Shown: positions 1 through 7,794 of the stretch, one piece after another
Position numbering within the stretch: the stretch's first letter is position 1
Layout of the letters: the number at the start of each line of letters is the position of its first letter
DNA from: Mesorhizobium sp. M7A.F.Ca.US.008.03.1.1
GTDB lineage: Bacteria > Pseudomonadota > Alphaproteobacteria > Rhizobiales > Rhizobiaceae
Reading direction: 5' to 3'
NCBI RefSeq assembly: GCF_003997495.1
Contig: NZ_RZRU01000001.1
Span: forward strand, 434,001 to 498,000
DNA length: 64,000 bases
Translations under genes and position numbers: made by a program
Notes under the pieces: model-generated
The model's database searches: none
What the model saw: only the letters and a program-made list of their open reading frames with translations
Told to the model about the DNA's origin: nothing

Positions 1-871
1 GCTCGAAGGCACGCCGGTGGTGCTGGGTTACGTCGATATGGTCATGACAGCGCTTGGAGCCGGCCTCTATGATCCCTCGGGTAATGTCGGCTGCACGGTC
101 ATCGGCTCGACCGGCATACACACGCGCTTCGCCGCCACTCCCGACGATGTCGTGCTGAACGACGATGGCTCCGGCTACACGATCGCCATGCCTATTCCGG
201 GCGCCTTTGCACAATTGCAATCCAACATGGCGGCGACGCTCAACATAGACTGGGTGCTTGGCCTTGCGCGCGACGTGCTCACGACGGCTGGCGGCAAGCC
301 TTCCCATGACGAGTTGCTGAAGGCCCTCGACGCTTGGGTGGAAGCATCGGAGCCGGGATCGCTGATCTACCAGCCCTACATATCGCTGGCCGGTGAAAGA
401 GGGCCTTTCGTCGACCCTGACGCACGCGCCGGCTTCATCGGCCTTTCGGTCAAGCATGGCTTTGGCGATCTGGCACGCGGCGTGCTCGAAGGGTTGGCCT
501 TCGCCGCCCGTGATTGCTACCAGGCGATGGGCGCCGTGCCGAGCGAGATCCGCCTGTCGGGCGGCGCCGCACGCAGCCCGTCGCTACGCCGCATCATCGC
601 GGCGGCGACCCGGGCGCAGGTGCGCACCAGCAGCCGCCAGGAAGCAGGTGCTGCGGGTGCCGCGATGATGGCCGCGGTCGGGCTCGGCGTCTATGGCTCC
701 ATGGAAGACTGCGCCGCCGAGTGGGTGACACCGCTTCTCGGCGACTGCGATGCCTATGACGAGGCGCTGTCGCAAACCTACGATGCGCTCTTCCCTTCCT
801 TCGTTGCGGCGCGCCAGGCGCTTCGACCGGTGTGGAAGGGCATGGCGCACCGCACAGGAGCAAGATCTTGA
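1..871 (+). CDS. eryA: Erythritol kinase EryA, C-terminal part (start outside window)
   Basis: FGGY-family carbohydrate kinase, of which only the last ~290 residues are in the window. The frame is open from base 2 (reading LEGTPVVLGYVD), so the gene begins upstream and the first internal methionine is not the start. The visible part is the FGGY C-terminal domain, with the nucleotide-loop region LSGGAARSP near the end of the domain. EryA phosphorylates erythritol to L-erythritol 4-phosphate in the cytoplasm. The assignment to EryA rather than glycerol or xylulose kinase rests on resemblance to Brucella EryA (for example the MQSNMAATLNIDW-like stretch) and on the immediate neighbours eryB and eryC. 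The stop codon overlaps the TTG start of eryB, so the two are translationally coupled. Confidence 0.85.
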   Translation, partial: LEGTPVVLGYVDMVMTALGAGLYDPSGNVGCTVIGSTGIHTRFAATPDDVVLNDDGSGYTIAMPIPGAFAQLQSNMAATLNIDWVLGLARDVLTTAGGKPSHDELLKALDAWVEASEPGSLIYQPYISLAGERGPFVDPDARAGFIGLSVKHGFGDLARGVLEGLAFAARDCYQAMGAVPSEIRLSGGAARSPSLRRIIAAATRAQVRTSSRQEAGAAGAAMMAAVGLGVYGSMEDCAAEWVTPLLGDCDAYDEALSQTYDALFPSFVAARQALRPVWKGMAHRTGARS

Positions 872-2385
872 GCAATACAACAGATGTCGTCGATCTCTTC
901 GTGATCGGCGGCGGCGTCAATGGGGCAGGCATAGCGCGTGATGCGGCAGGTCGCGGGCTGTCCGTCATCCTGTGCGAAAAAGACGATCTCGCCCAGGGCA
1001 CCAGTTCGCGCTCTGGCAAGCTGGTGCATGGCGGCCTGCGCTATCTCGAATATTATGAATTCCGGCTGGTTCGCGAAGCGCTGATCGAACGCGAGGTGCT
1101 GCTCGAGGCGGCGCCGCACATCATCTGGCCGATGCGCTTCGTTCTTCCGCACAGCCCGCAAGACAGGCCGGCATGGCTGGTCCGGCTCGGCCTGTTTCTC
1201 TACGACCACCTTGGCGGCCGTAAACGCCTGCCGGGGACAAGAACGCTGAACCTCAGGACGGCACCCGAAGGCGCGCCGATCAAGGACGAATTCAGGCGCG
1301 GTTTCGAATATTCCGACTGCTGGGTCGACGATGCGCGCCTGGTGCTGCTCAACGCCCTGGACGCCAGGCAGCGCGGCGCCAGAGTGCTCACGCGCACCGC
1401 CTGTGTCGCGGCCCGCCGAGAAAACGGACTGTGGTCGATCGACATGCAGGACGGCCGCACGGGCGCCGTCACGAAAGTCCTCGCGCGCGCGCTCATCAAC
1501 GCGGCAGGGCCCTGGGTCAACGACATTGTCAGCCGCGTTGCCGGGCAGAATTCGACGCGCAATGTTCGGCTTGTAAAGGGTAGCCATATCGTCGTGCCCA
1601 AATTCTGGGAGGGACGGCAGGCCTATCTCATCCAGAACAGCGACAAGCGGGTGATTTTCGTCAACCCCTATGAAAACGATCTGGCGCTGATCGGCACGAC
1701 CGACATTCCCTATGAAGGCAGGCCCGAGGAAGTGGCTGCCGAGGCAAGCGAAGTCGATTACCTGATCAAGGTGGTCAACCGCTATTTCAAGCGGCAGCTG
1801 ACGTCACAAGACGTGGTCTACAGTTTCTCGGGCGTGCGTCCGCTCTATGACGACAATGCCGACAATCCAAGCGCGGTGACGCGCGACTATATTTTCGAAC
1901 TCGACGCCTCCAACGGCAACGCACCGCTGCTTTCGGTGTTCGGCGGCAAGATCACCACCTTCCGCAAGCTCTCCGAACACGCGCTGGAAAAGATCCAGCC
2001 GTTCTTTCCGGCGATGAAGAAAGCCTGGACGGCCAAAATTCCCTTGCCGGGGGGCGACCTCCCCAATGCGGACTTCGAGCAGTTCCTGAGCGATCTGCAT
2101 TCCGAGTTTTCATGGCTCAGCCCGTCGCTGGTGAAGCACTACGCTCGAAGCTATGGAACCCGTGCCAGACAATTGCTCGCCGGCGCGCAAAGCGAGGTTG
2201 ATCTCGGCCGCCGTTTCGGTCCCGATCTCTATGAGCGGGAGGCAAGGTTCCTGGTCGAGACCGAATGGGCAAGCACTCCTGCCGATATACTGGAACGCCG
2301 CACAAAACATGGCCTGCATATCAATGCAGCCGAGCGCAAGACATTTGAAGACTGGTTCTCCAACATCATGGCGAGGGCGGACTGA
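868..2385 (+). CDS. eryB: Erythritol-phosphate dehydrogenase EryB (GlpD-like)
   Basis: FAD-dependent dehydrogenase of the glycerol-3-phosphate dehydrogenase family, 505 residues. It oxidises L-erythritol 4-phosphate to L-3-tetrulose 4-phosphate (the same compound as L-erythrulose 1-phosphate). The N-terminal Rossmann FAD motif GGGVNG is at residues 14-19, followed by the GlpD-type block GTSSRSGKLVHGGLRYLE. I choose the TTG at 868: it overlaps the eryA stop (TTGA), has CAGGAG a few bases upstream, and puts the FAD motif at the usual distance from the N-terminus. An in-frame upstream ATG at 832 would extend well into eryA. The stop overlaps the eryC start (TGATG). Electrons probably go to the quinone pool, as in GlpD (family knowledge). 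Confidence 0.93.
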   Translation: MSNTTDVVDLFVIGGGVNGAGIARDAAGRGLSVILCEKDDLAQGTSSRSGKLVHGGLRYLEYYEFRLVREALIEREVLLEAAPHIIWPMRFVLPHSPQDRPAWLVRLGLFLYDHLGGRKRLPGTRTLNLRTAPEGAPIKDEFRRGFEYSDCWVDDARLVLLNALDARQRGARVLTRTACVAARRENGLWSIDMQDGRTGAVTKVLARALINAAGPWVNDIVSRVAGQNSTRNVRLVKGSHIVVPKFWEGRQAYLIQNSDKRVIFVNPYENDLALIGTTDIPYEGRPEEVAAEASEVDYLIKVVNRYFKRQLTSQDVVYSFSGVRPLYDDNADNPSAVTRDYIFELDASNGNAPLLSVFGGKITTFRKLSEHALEKIQPFFPAMKKAWTAKIPLPGGDLPNADFEQFLSDLHSEFSWLSPSLVKHYARSYGTRARQLLAGAQSEVDLGRRFGPDLYEREARFLVETEWASTPADILERRTKHGLHINAAERKTFEDWFSNIMARAD

Positions 2386-3323
2386 TGGCCTTCACGCTTT
2401 CCCTCAACACCAATCCGCTGGTCAACCGCTTCGCCGATCCGGACGATCTGATCGACGCGATCGCCTATGGCATCGGCATCCGCGACGTGCAACTGACGCA
2501 CGAATTCGTCAATCCGGGCTGGCCGGCGGCGGCGATTGTCAAATTCCTGCGCCTGTTCAACAGCGCGCTGTCGCGGACCGGTGTCAGGATCACCTCCGGC
2601 ATGACCGGACCCTATGGCCGGCTCAATCATTTCGGCCATCCGGACGCGGATGTCCGGCACTACTATGTCGACTGGTTCAAGACGTTCGCCGACATTTCCG
2701 CCGAACTCGGCGCCTCAGGCATGGGCACGCAGTTCGCCATCTTCACCTACAAGGACTTTGACGATCCGCAACGGCGGGCAGCGCTTCTCGACATCGCGCT
2801 TGAATGCTGGCGCGAGGTGGCCGAACACGCCAAGGCGGCGGGCCTGTCCTATCTGTTCTGGGAGCCGATGTCGGTGGGTCGCGAGTTCGGCCACACGATC
2901 GAAAGCTGCGTCACGCTGCAAGGCGCCATCGATGCCGCGAAGCTGCCTATCCCGATGCAGATGATGGTGGATATCGATCATGGCGACGTGACCTCACCCG
3001 ATCCTGCCGATACCGATCCCTATGCCTGGGCGAAAGCGTTTCCATTGCAATCGCCGATCATCCACATCAAGCAGTCTTCCATGAACAAGGGCGGGCACTG
3101 GCCGTTCACGGCCGCCTACAACAAGGACGGCCGCATAGTCCCGCAGAAGCTGCTGGATGCGGTCCGGCAGGGCGGCGGAACCGACAATGAAATTTGCCTT
3201 GAACTTTCCTTCAGGGAGAGGGAACCAGTCGATCATCAGGTTATCGAGATGATCCGCGAGTCTGTGGATTTCTGGGCGCCTTACGTCGACAGCGGCCGCG
3301 ACAGTCTCAAGCCTCGGGCCTGA
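2385..3323 (+). CDS. eryC: Tetrulose-4-phosphate racemase EryC
   Basis: TIM-barrel protein of the xylose-isomerase/AP-endonuclease-2 fold, 312 residues. In Brucella, EryC interconverts L- and D-3-tetrulose 4-phosphate. Acidic and histidine residues typical of the metal site are visible in LFWEPMSVGREFGHT, MVDIDHGDVTS and IIHIKQSS. Its ATG overlaps the eryB stop by one base. It matters twice here, because its substrate L-erythrulose 1-phosphate is also the expected product of the RuBisCO-like OiaX encoded at 7795. I am confident of the family and name. The metabolic double use is an inference from context. Confidence 0.92.
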   Translation: MAFTLSLNTNPLVNRFADPDDLIDAIAYGIGIRDVQLTHEFVNPGWPAAAIVKFLRLFNSALSRTGVRITSGMTGPYGRLNHFGHPDADVRHYYVDWFKTFADISAELGASGMGTQFAIFTYKDFDDPQRRAALLDIALECWREVAEHAKAAGLSYLFWEPMSVGREFGHTIESCVTLQGAIDAAKLPIPMQMMVDIDHGDVTSPDPADTDPYAWAKAFPLQSPIIHIKQSSMNKGGHWPFTAAYNKDGRIVPQKLLDAVRQGGGTDNEICLELSFREREPVDHQVIEMIRESVDFWAPYVDSGRDSLKPRA

Positions 3324-3386
3324 ACGAATACGCCGCCCGAAAGCCGGCGCCGATGTCGGCCGGAAAAGTATCGAAGGAGAAAAAGA

Positions 3387-4154
3387 ATGGCCCCATATTG
3401 GGTCGGCACGAGCTGGAAGATGAACAAGACGCTGGTGGAGGCGCTGCAGTTCGCCGATGCGTTGGCGGCCTTCGTGCCGGGTTTCGATCAGGCGGTACAA
3501 CCTTTCGTCATTCCACCGTTTACCGCTGCGCGGCAGGTGAAAGCGGCGCTGGCCAACACCCACGTAAAGGTCGGCGCCCAGAACATGCATTGGGCTGACG
3601 CCGGCGCCTGGACGGGCGAAGTCTCGCCGGTGATGCTGAAAGATTGCGGGCTGGATGTAATCGAACTCGGCCATAGCGAGCGCCGCGAGCATTTCGGCGA
3701 GACGGATGCGACTGTGGGACTGAAAACGGCGGCGGCTGTCAGGCACGGTCTCGTGCCGCTGATTTGCGTCGGCGAGACGCTGGCTGAGCGTGAATCAGGC
3801 CGCGCCGGGGCGGTGTTAACGGCACAGGTTCTCGGCGCGCTGCAAGAGCTGAGCGGCGATCAACTGAAGGCGGAAATCCTCTTTGCCTACGAGCCCGTCT
3901 GGGCGATCGGCGAGAAGGGCATTCCCGCAAGCGCCGACTACGCCGACAGGCAGCAGCAGCTGATCAAGAAGGTTGCCGCCGACCGGCTGCCGATTGCCCC
4001 GCCTGTGCTCTATGGCGGCAGCGTCAATCCCGGCAACGCGGCCGAATTGATCGGCCAGCCGCATGTGGATGGTCTGTTCATTGGCCGCTCGGCATGGCAA
4101 GCGGAAGGCTACATCGACATTCTGAAAAAGGCGTCGGCCGCCATCGCGCGTTGA
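3387..4154 (+). CDS. eryH: D-3-tetrulose-4-phosphate isomerase EryH (TpiA2)
   Basis: Triose-phosphate-isomerase-like protein of 255 residues. TIM catalytic elements are present: Lys11 (in SWKMNK), the histidine in [13 protein letters not shown] and the glutamate in AYEPVWAIG. The phosphate loop is YGGSVNPGN. Canonical TIM has Asn-Trp-Lys at the N-terminus, whereas this protein has Ser-Trp-Lys, as I recall for Brucella EryH. In Brucella, EryH converts D-3-tetrulose 4-phosphate to D-erythrulose 4-phosphate. AAGGAG lies about 8 bases before the ATG. It follows eryC after 63 bp and precedes eryI by 34 bp. A glycolytic TIM role is less likely given the operon. Confidence 0.92.
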   Translation: MAPYWVGTSWKMNKTLVEALQFADALAAFVPGFDQAVQPFVIPPFTAARQVKAALANTHVKVGAQNMHWADAGAWTGEVSPVMLKDCGLDVIELGHSERREHFGETDATVGLKTAAAVRHGLVPLICVGETLAERESGRAGAVLTAQVLGALQELSGDQLKAEILFAYEPVWAIGEKGIPASADYADRQQQLIKKVAADRLPIAPPVLYGGSVNPGNAAELIGQPHVDGLFIGRSAWQAEGYIDILKKASAAIAR

Positions 4155-4188
4155 CTGCTACGACACGGAAGAAAAGGAGTTCATCATC

Positions 4189-4626
4189 ATGAAGATCGCA
4201 CTCGGAGCCGACAGCGCCGGCAAGCCACTGCTCGACGTCATCGCCAAGCATCTCGCCAGCAAACCGGAGCTGCAGGTCGTCGACCTCAGCCAGGCCGGAT
4301 TCTACGCCGATATCGCTGCTGCGGTCGGCCACGAAATTCTCGACGGCAACTACGACCGGGCCATCCTGTTTTGCGGCACCGGCATCGGCGTCAGCATCTC
4401 CGCCAACAAGGTGCCGGGCATTCGCGCCGCATTGACGCACGATACCTATTCCGCTGAGCGCGCCGCCAAGTCCAACAACGCCCAGATCATCACCATGGGC
4501 GCGCGCGTCATCGGTCCCGAACTGGCGAAATCGATCGCCGACGCATGGCTGGCCTCGGAGTTCGATCCGAACGGCCCCTCCGCCACAAACGTGCAGGCCA
4601 TCGACAAGCTCGACGCCAAGCGCTGA
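4189..4626 (+). CDS. eryI: D-erythrulose-4-phosphate isomerase EryI (RpiB family)
   Basis: RpiB/LacAB-type sugar-phosphate isomerase, 145 residues. The catalytic cysteine is at about residue 62 in [16 protein letters not shown], and GADSAG near the N-terminus fits the substrate pocket. In Brucella, EryI performs the last isomerisation, D-erythrulose 4-phosphate to D-erythrose 4-phosphate, which enters the pentose phosphate pathway. AAGGAG precedes the ATG. It is the last gene of the plus-strand erythritol unit and ends 22 bp before the convergent dhaL. The regulator gene eryD, usually near eryABC, is not in the window. Confidence 0.92.
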   Translation: MKIALGADSAGKPLLDVIAKHLASKPELQVVDLSQAGFYADIAAAVGHEILDGNYDRAILFCGTGIGVSISANKVPGIRAALTHDTYSAERAAKSNNAQIITMGARVIGPELAKSIADAWLASEFDPNGPSATNVQAIDKLDAKR

Positions 4627-4648
4627 GGCGCGGAAGGTCCGTTGCTGA

Positions 4649-5290
4649 TCATGTGGTCAAGGCGACCCGCATCGCCTCGATCACGGTCACGGCGGAGGCG
4701 GCACCCGGGTCCATATGGCCAAGCGAACGCTCGCCAAGGCGGGAGGCCCGACCCTTGGTGGCGACCATTGCCTTGGTCGCTTCCGCGCCTGCCTTTGCCG
4801 CTTGTGCAGCAGCTTCGAGACTGCCCGCCAGATCCTTGCCGGAGGTCAGCGCTTCGCCCGCCGCCTGTGCGGCCGGCACCCATGCATCGATCATCGTCTT
4901 TTCGCCAAGCTCTGCCTTGCCGCGATCCTGAATGCCCTTGGCCATGGCCTGGAACAGGGCGACCACGTCCGCGTCGTCGAGCGTCGCCTTGCCCTTGACC
5001 GCTGCCGCGCCGCGCATGAACGCGGTCGCATAGAGTGGACCTGAGGAGGCGCCGACGGCATTCAGGAACGATTTTGCCGCCGTGTTCAGCAAGGTGGCCG
5101 GATCGGTGGTCTCGGTGTCCAGTGCGGCGACTGCATCGCGTGCCGCGGAAAATCCAAGCTCCATCGCGATGCCGTGGTCGGCGTCGCCGATAACTCCGTC
5201 AAGCGCACATAGTCGGTCCCTGTCGGCGGACATTGCGGTTGCGATCGCCGCGAACATCGCGACAAGGTGGGAGGTGTCGATTGTCGTCAT
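4649..5290 (-). CDS. dhaL: Dihydroxyacetone-kinase-type subunit DhaL (ATP-binding)
   Basis: DhaL/DAK2-domain protein, 213 residues, the usual size of a stand-alone L subunit. It binds ATP through two magnesium ions held by aspartates of the motif seen here as GVIGDADHGIAM (residues ~33-44); GASSGPLYATAF forms part of the nucleotide site. It works with DhaK, encoded 26 bp upstream on the same strand. No DhaM phosphotransferase gene is visible, so an ATP-dependent rather than PEP-dependent kinase is expected. In this setting the substrate may be erythrulose rather than dihydroxyacetone, which is an inference from flanking tetrose genes. Confidence 0.88.
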   Translation of the reverse strand: MTTIDTSHLVAMFAAIATAMSADRDRLCALDGVIGDADHGIAMELGFSAARDAVAALDTETTDPATLLNTAAKSFLNAVGASSGPLYATAFMRGAAAVKGKATLDDADVVALFQAMAKGIQDRGKAELGEKTMIDAWVPAAQAAGEALTSGKDLAGSLEAAAQAAKAGAEATKAMVATKGRASRLGERSLGHMDPGAASAVTVIEAMRVALTT

Positions 5291-5316
5291 GTCTAGTCCT
5301 TGCCACAGAAGTGGGT

Positions 5317-6324
5317 TTAGCCGGCGCGAAACATGGCGCAGTCGCAGGGGTGGTCCAGCATCGTCTGCAACTCGCCGTCCAGCCGATGCAGAGTGATCGA
5401 GGCCCCGGCCATTTCGAGCGAGGTGCAGTAATTGCCGACCCAGCTTGCGTGTATGGACACACCGATCTGATCGAGCCTCTGCTTCACGCGCCGGTTCATG
5501 ATGTAGAGTTCCATCAGCGGCGTTGAGCCCAGCGAATTGACGAGCACCGCGACCTTGTCGCCGCGCGCCGGCGCCATCTCGTCGAGGATCCTGTCCAGCA
5601 TCTCGTCGGTGATCTCGTCGGCTGTTTTCAACTTTTCGCGCGCGATGCCGGGCTCGCCGTGGATGCCCATGCCGATCTCCATCTCATCCGGCCCGATCTC
5701 GAAATTCGGCCGGCGTGTCTGCGGCAGCGAACAGGGCGACAGCGCCACCCCCATGGTGAAGGTGTGGTCGTTGGCCTTGCCGGCGATGCGCTCGCATTCG
5801 TCGAAGGACAACATCCGGTCGCAGGCGGCACCGGCCGCCTTGAAGATGAAGAAATTGCCGGCGACGCCGCGCCTCTTGTGCCGCTGGTCGCGCGGTGCCG
5901 AGGCGACGTCGTCGGTGCTCAGCACCGTGCGCACCTCGATGTCGTCCATGGCGGCCATCTCGGCCGCCATGTCGAAATTCATCACGTCGCCGGCATAATT
6001 GCCGTACATGAAGAGCACGCCGGCGCCGCCGCTGACTGCCTTGGCGCATTCGAGGATGGGGTCCGGCGGCGGCGAGGCAAAGACATTGCCGATGGCCGCA
6101 GCGTCAGCCAATCCCTTGCCGACAAAGCCGAGAAAGCTCGGCTCGTGGCCCGAGCCGCCGCCGATCACGAGGCCCACCTTGCCCTGGCGCGGTCCGTCGC
6201 GGGCGACGATGGAGCGTGGACTGCCGTCCACGCTTTTGAGATGGCGGGGATGCGCTGCCAGGATGCCTTCCAGCATCTCGTCGACGGCGCGGTTGCCATC
6301 GTTGATGATCTTCTTGGTCTGCAC
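5317..6324 (-). CDS. dhaK: Dihydroxyacetone-kinase-type subunit DhaK (substrate-binding)
   Basis: DhaK/DAK1-domain protein, about 335 residues. The catalytic histidine that binds the substrate covalently is in MGIHGEPG, and GGGSGHEPS near residue 48 is the phosphate-contacting loop. I prefer the GTG at 6324 (reading MQTKKIINDG) because GGGAGG lies 7 bases before it and DhaK proteins begin with a KK(I/L)IN motif; an ATG at 6348 is in frame but overlaps that ribosome site. It is transcribed with dhaL. The partner set (split K and L, no M) plus the neighbouring erythritol and apiose genes suggest a tetrulose kinase. Ordinary dihydroxyacetone kinase remains possible. Confidence 0.88.
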   Translation of the reverse strand: MQTKKIINDGNRAVDEMLEGILAAHPRHLKSVDGSPRSIVARDGPRQGKVGLVIGGGSGHEPSFLGFVGKGLADAAAIGNVFASPPPDPILECAKAVSGGAGVLFMYGNYAGDVMNFDMAAEMAAMDDIEVRTVLSTDDVASAPRDQRHKRRGVAGNFFIFKAAGAACDRMLSFDECERIAGKANDHTFTMGVALSPCSLPQTRRPNFEIGPDEMEIGMGIHGEPGIAREKLKTADEITDEMLDRILDEMAPARGDKVAVLVNSLGSTPLMELYIMNRRVKQRLDQIGVSIHASWVGNYCTSLEMAGASITLHRLDGELQTMLDHPCDCAMFRAG

Positions 6325-6425
6325 CCGGCATCCTCCCGATTTCGGCATTTTCGCAGATAATACCGGGTGTTACCGGGATTTCCACCCGGCAAGGCGCATT
6401 TCGCGTGTTGAAGTGCTCTCGCACA

Positions 6426-6450
6426 GCGGCACCTGAAATCCAGGTGTCGC
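6426..6450 (-). terminator. Stem-loop after oiaK
   Basis: Ten base pairs (one G-T) close a five-base AAATC loop: GCGGCACCTG pairs with CAGGTGTCGC. It begins 6 bases after the oiaK stop on the minus strand and lies about 100 bp before dhaK. There is no T-run, so it may be a weak terminator or an mRNA-end stabiliser that separates oiaXK from dhaKL. Confidence 0.45.
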
Positions 6451-6455
6451 CTGGT

Positions 6456-7790
6456 TCAAGTGCCGAGGCCGTCGCGGATGGCTGAGAAATAGCGATCGGT
6501 TCCGACCTGGCCGCCCTTGAGGGCGACCTCCAGTCCGTCGATCGCTTTGACGCGCGAGTGGGCAACGCAGAGCGGCGAGCCAGGCGAAGCGGGCAGCGGC
6601 ATGCGGATTGTCAGGGCATCGACACCCATTTCGCCGAGTGCATGGCTCGACGTGTCGCCGCCGGCAATGACCACGCGTCGCAGGCTCTGTTCGATCGTCA
6701 GCGCTCGAAGGATTTCTCCAAGGCCGCGGCCAAGCTTGTGGCGGGCGCCTTCCTGCCGGTCGATTTCGGCGCCCCTGTCGGCACTGGGGCCAAGCGCGGT
6801 GTAGAGGATGACGCTGCGCCCGGCTTGCAGACTGGCACGGCCGCTTGCCATTGCGCGCGTGATAGCCTGCTGCGAAGCCTCCGAAACCAGTTCGACGGGA
6901 TCGACCTCGATGCCGTCGAAACCGTCAGTCAGGGCATGCCGGATCTGCCGTTCGGTGGTCGGCGAACAACTGCCCGACACGACAGCTATTCGGTCGGCAG
7001 CGCCCGGCGGCATGAAACCTTGTCCATCGCCGACAATGTCATTCGACGCCCATTCGCCCAGCAACGCATACTCGACCCCGGACGAGCCGACGACAAAAGA
7101 ACCGCCGGGCTTGCGAACGCGCCACAGCTCCTTGCCGGCCAAGGCCTGGGTTTCCAGATTGTCGACATCGACAAGCACGATGGCGGCGCCGTTTCCGATC
7201 AGGCGATCGAACGCCGCCGACCGTGACGCGGACTGCAGCGTCGCGAGGTCTACCAGCCCGGAACTCAGCGCCGTCTGCCGCGACAGATGGATCAGCAGAT
7301 CGGATTCATCCATCGGTGTCGTCGGGTGGCGGCTCATCACTGGGTGGCGGTCGATGCGGAAATATCGATCGCGATAGGCGGCGAACAAATGGCCGAAGGC
7401 GGTGTAGCGCTTGAGCTGCGGCGCGCCGACCAGCAGCGGCACGCTGTCCTGCGCGAACACCGAGCGGCCGATTTCGATGGCCCGGCCGATGCTGCCGATC
7501 GTCGGGCTGGAATCGAAGGTCGAGCAGACCTTGTAGTGGCAGATCGCGGCGTTGAGCGTCTTCAGCCAGGCGAAGGCGTCGCGCAGATGCGTATCCATCC
7601 ACTGCGGCGCCTCGCTGCGGCTGGTGCCGGCCAGCCCGATCGCCCGGCAATGGCCAAACCGGGACAGCAGGGCCGCGTCCGGCTGGCGCATGAACAGCAC
7701 GGTCGATACGCCACCGAGCTCGAGCGCTTCCATGACGTCGGTCGAGCCGGTCAGGTCGTCGCCATAATAGCTGAGAAGCAGGTTCTGCAT
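6456..7790 (-). CDS. oiaK: 3-oxo-isoapionate kinase OiaK (DUF1537 / four-carbon acid sugar kinase family)
   Basis: DUF1537-family kinase, 444 residues. The N-terminal domain opens with the family hallmark YGDDLTGSTD (residues ~9-18). The C-terminal domain has the nucleotide-binding GGDTSSHAL, in which glycines and the Thr-Ser pair contact ATP in this family. Relatives phosphorylate D-threonate, D-erythronate or 3-oxo-tetronate. In published D-apiose pathways OiaK phosphorylates 3-oxo-isoapionate at C4. I favour OiaK because it is 4 bp downstream of a RuBisCO-like gene and sits in an apiose cluster. It forms one unit with oiaX. Confidence 0.85.
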   Translation of the reverse strand: MQNLLLSYYGDDLTGSTDVMEALELGGVSTVLFMRQPDAALLSRFGHCRAIGLAGTSRSEAPQWMDTHLRDAFAWLKTLNAAICHYKVCSTFDSSPTIGSIGRAIEIGRSVFAQDSVPLLVGAPQLKRYTAFGHLFAAYRDRYFRIDRHPVMSRHPTTPMDESDLLIHLSRQTALSSGLVDLATLQSASRSAAFDRLIGNGAAIVLVDVDNLETQALAGKELWRVRKPGGSFVVGSSGVEYALLGEWASNDIVGDGQGFMPPGAADRIAVVSGSCSPTTERQIRHALTDGFDGIEVDPVELVSEASQQAITRAMASGRASLQAGRSVILYTALGPSADRGAEIDRQEGARHKLGRGLGEILRALTIEQSLRRVVIAGGDTSSHALGEMGVDALTIRMPLPASPGSPLCVAHSRVKAIDGLEVALKGGQVGTDRYFSAIRDGLGT

Positions 7791-7794
7791 GGCG

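Noticed and set aside
594..1587. Long open frames on the minus strand opposite eryA and eryB
   Set aside because: They lie entirely over well-recognised genes, have shadow-type composition (Arg/Ala-rich) and no family resemblance.
3387..4154. Glycolytic triose-phosphate isomerase
   Set aside because: The Ser-Trp-Lys start and erythritol operon position fit EryH better.
6363..6389. CCGGGTG...CACCCGG inverted repeat before dhaK as an operator
   Set aside because: Seven-base arms in GC-rich DNA 14 bases apart with other overlapping repeats; I cannot separate it from chance.
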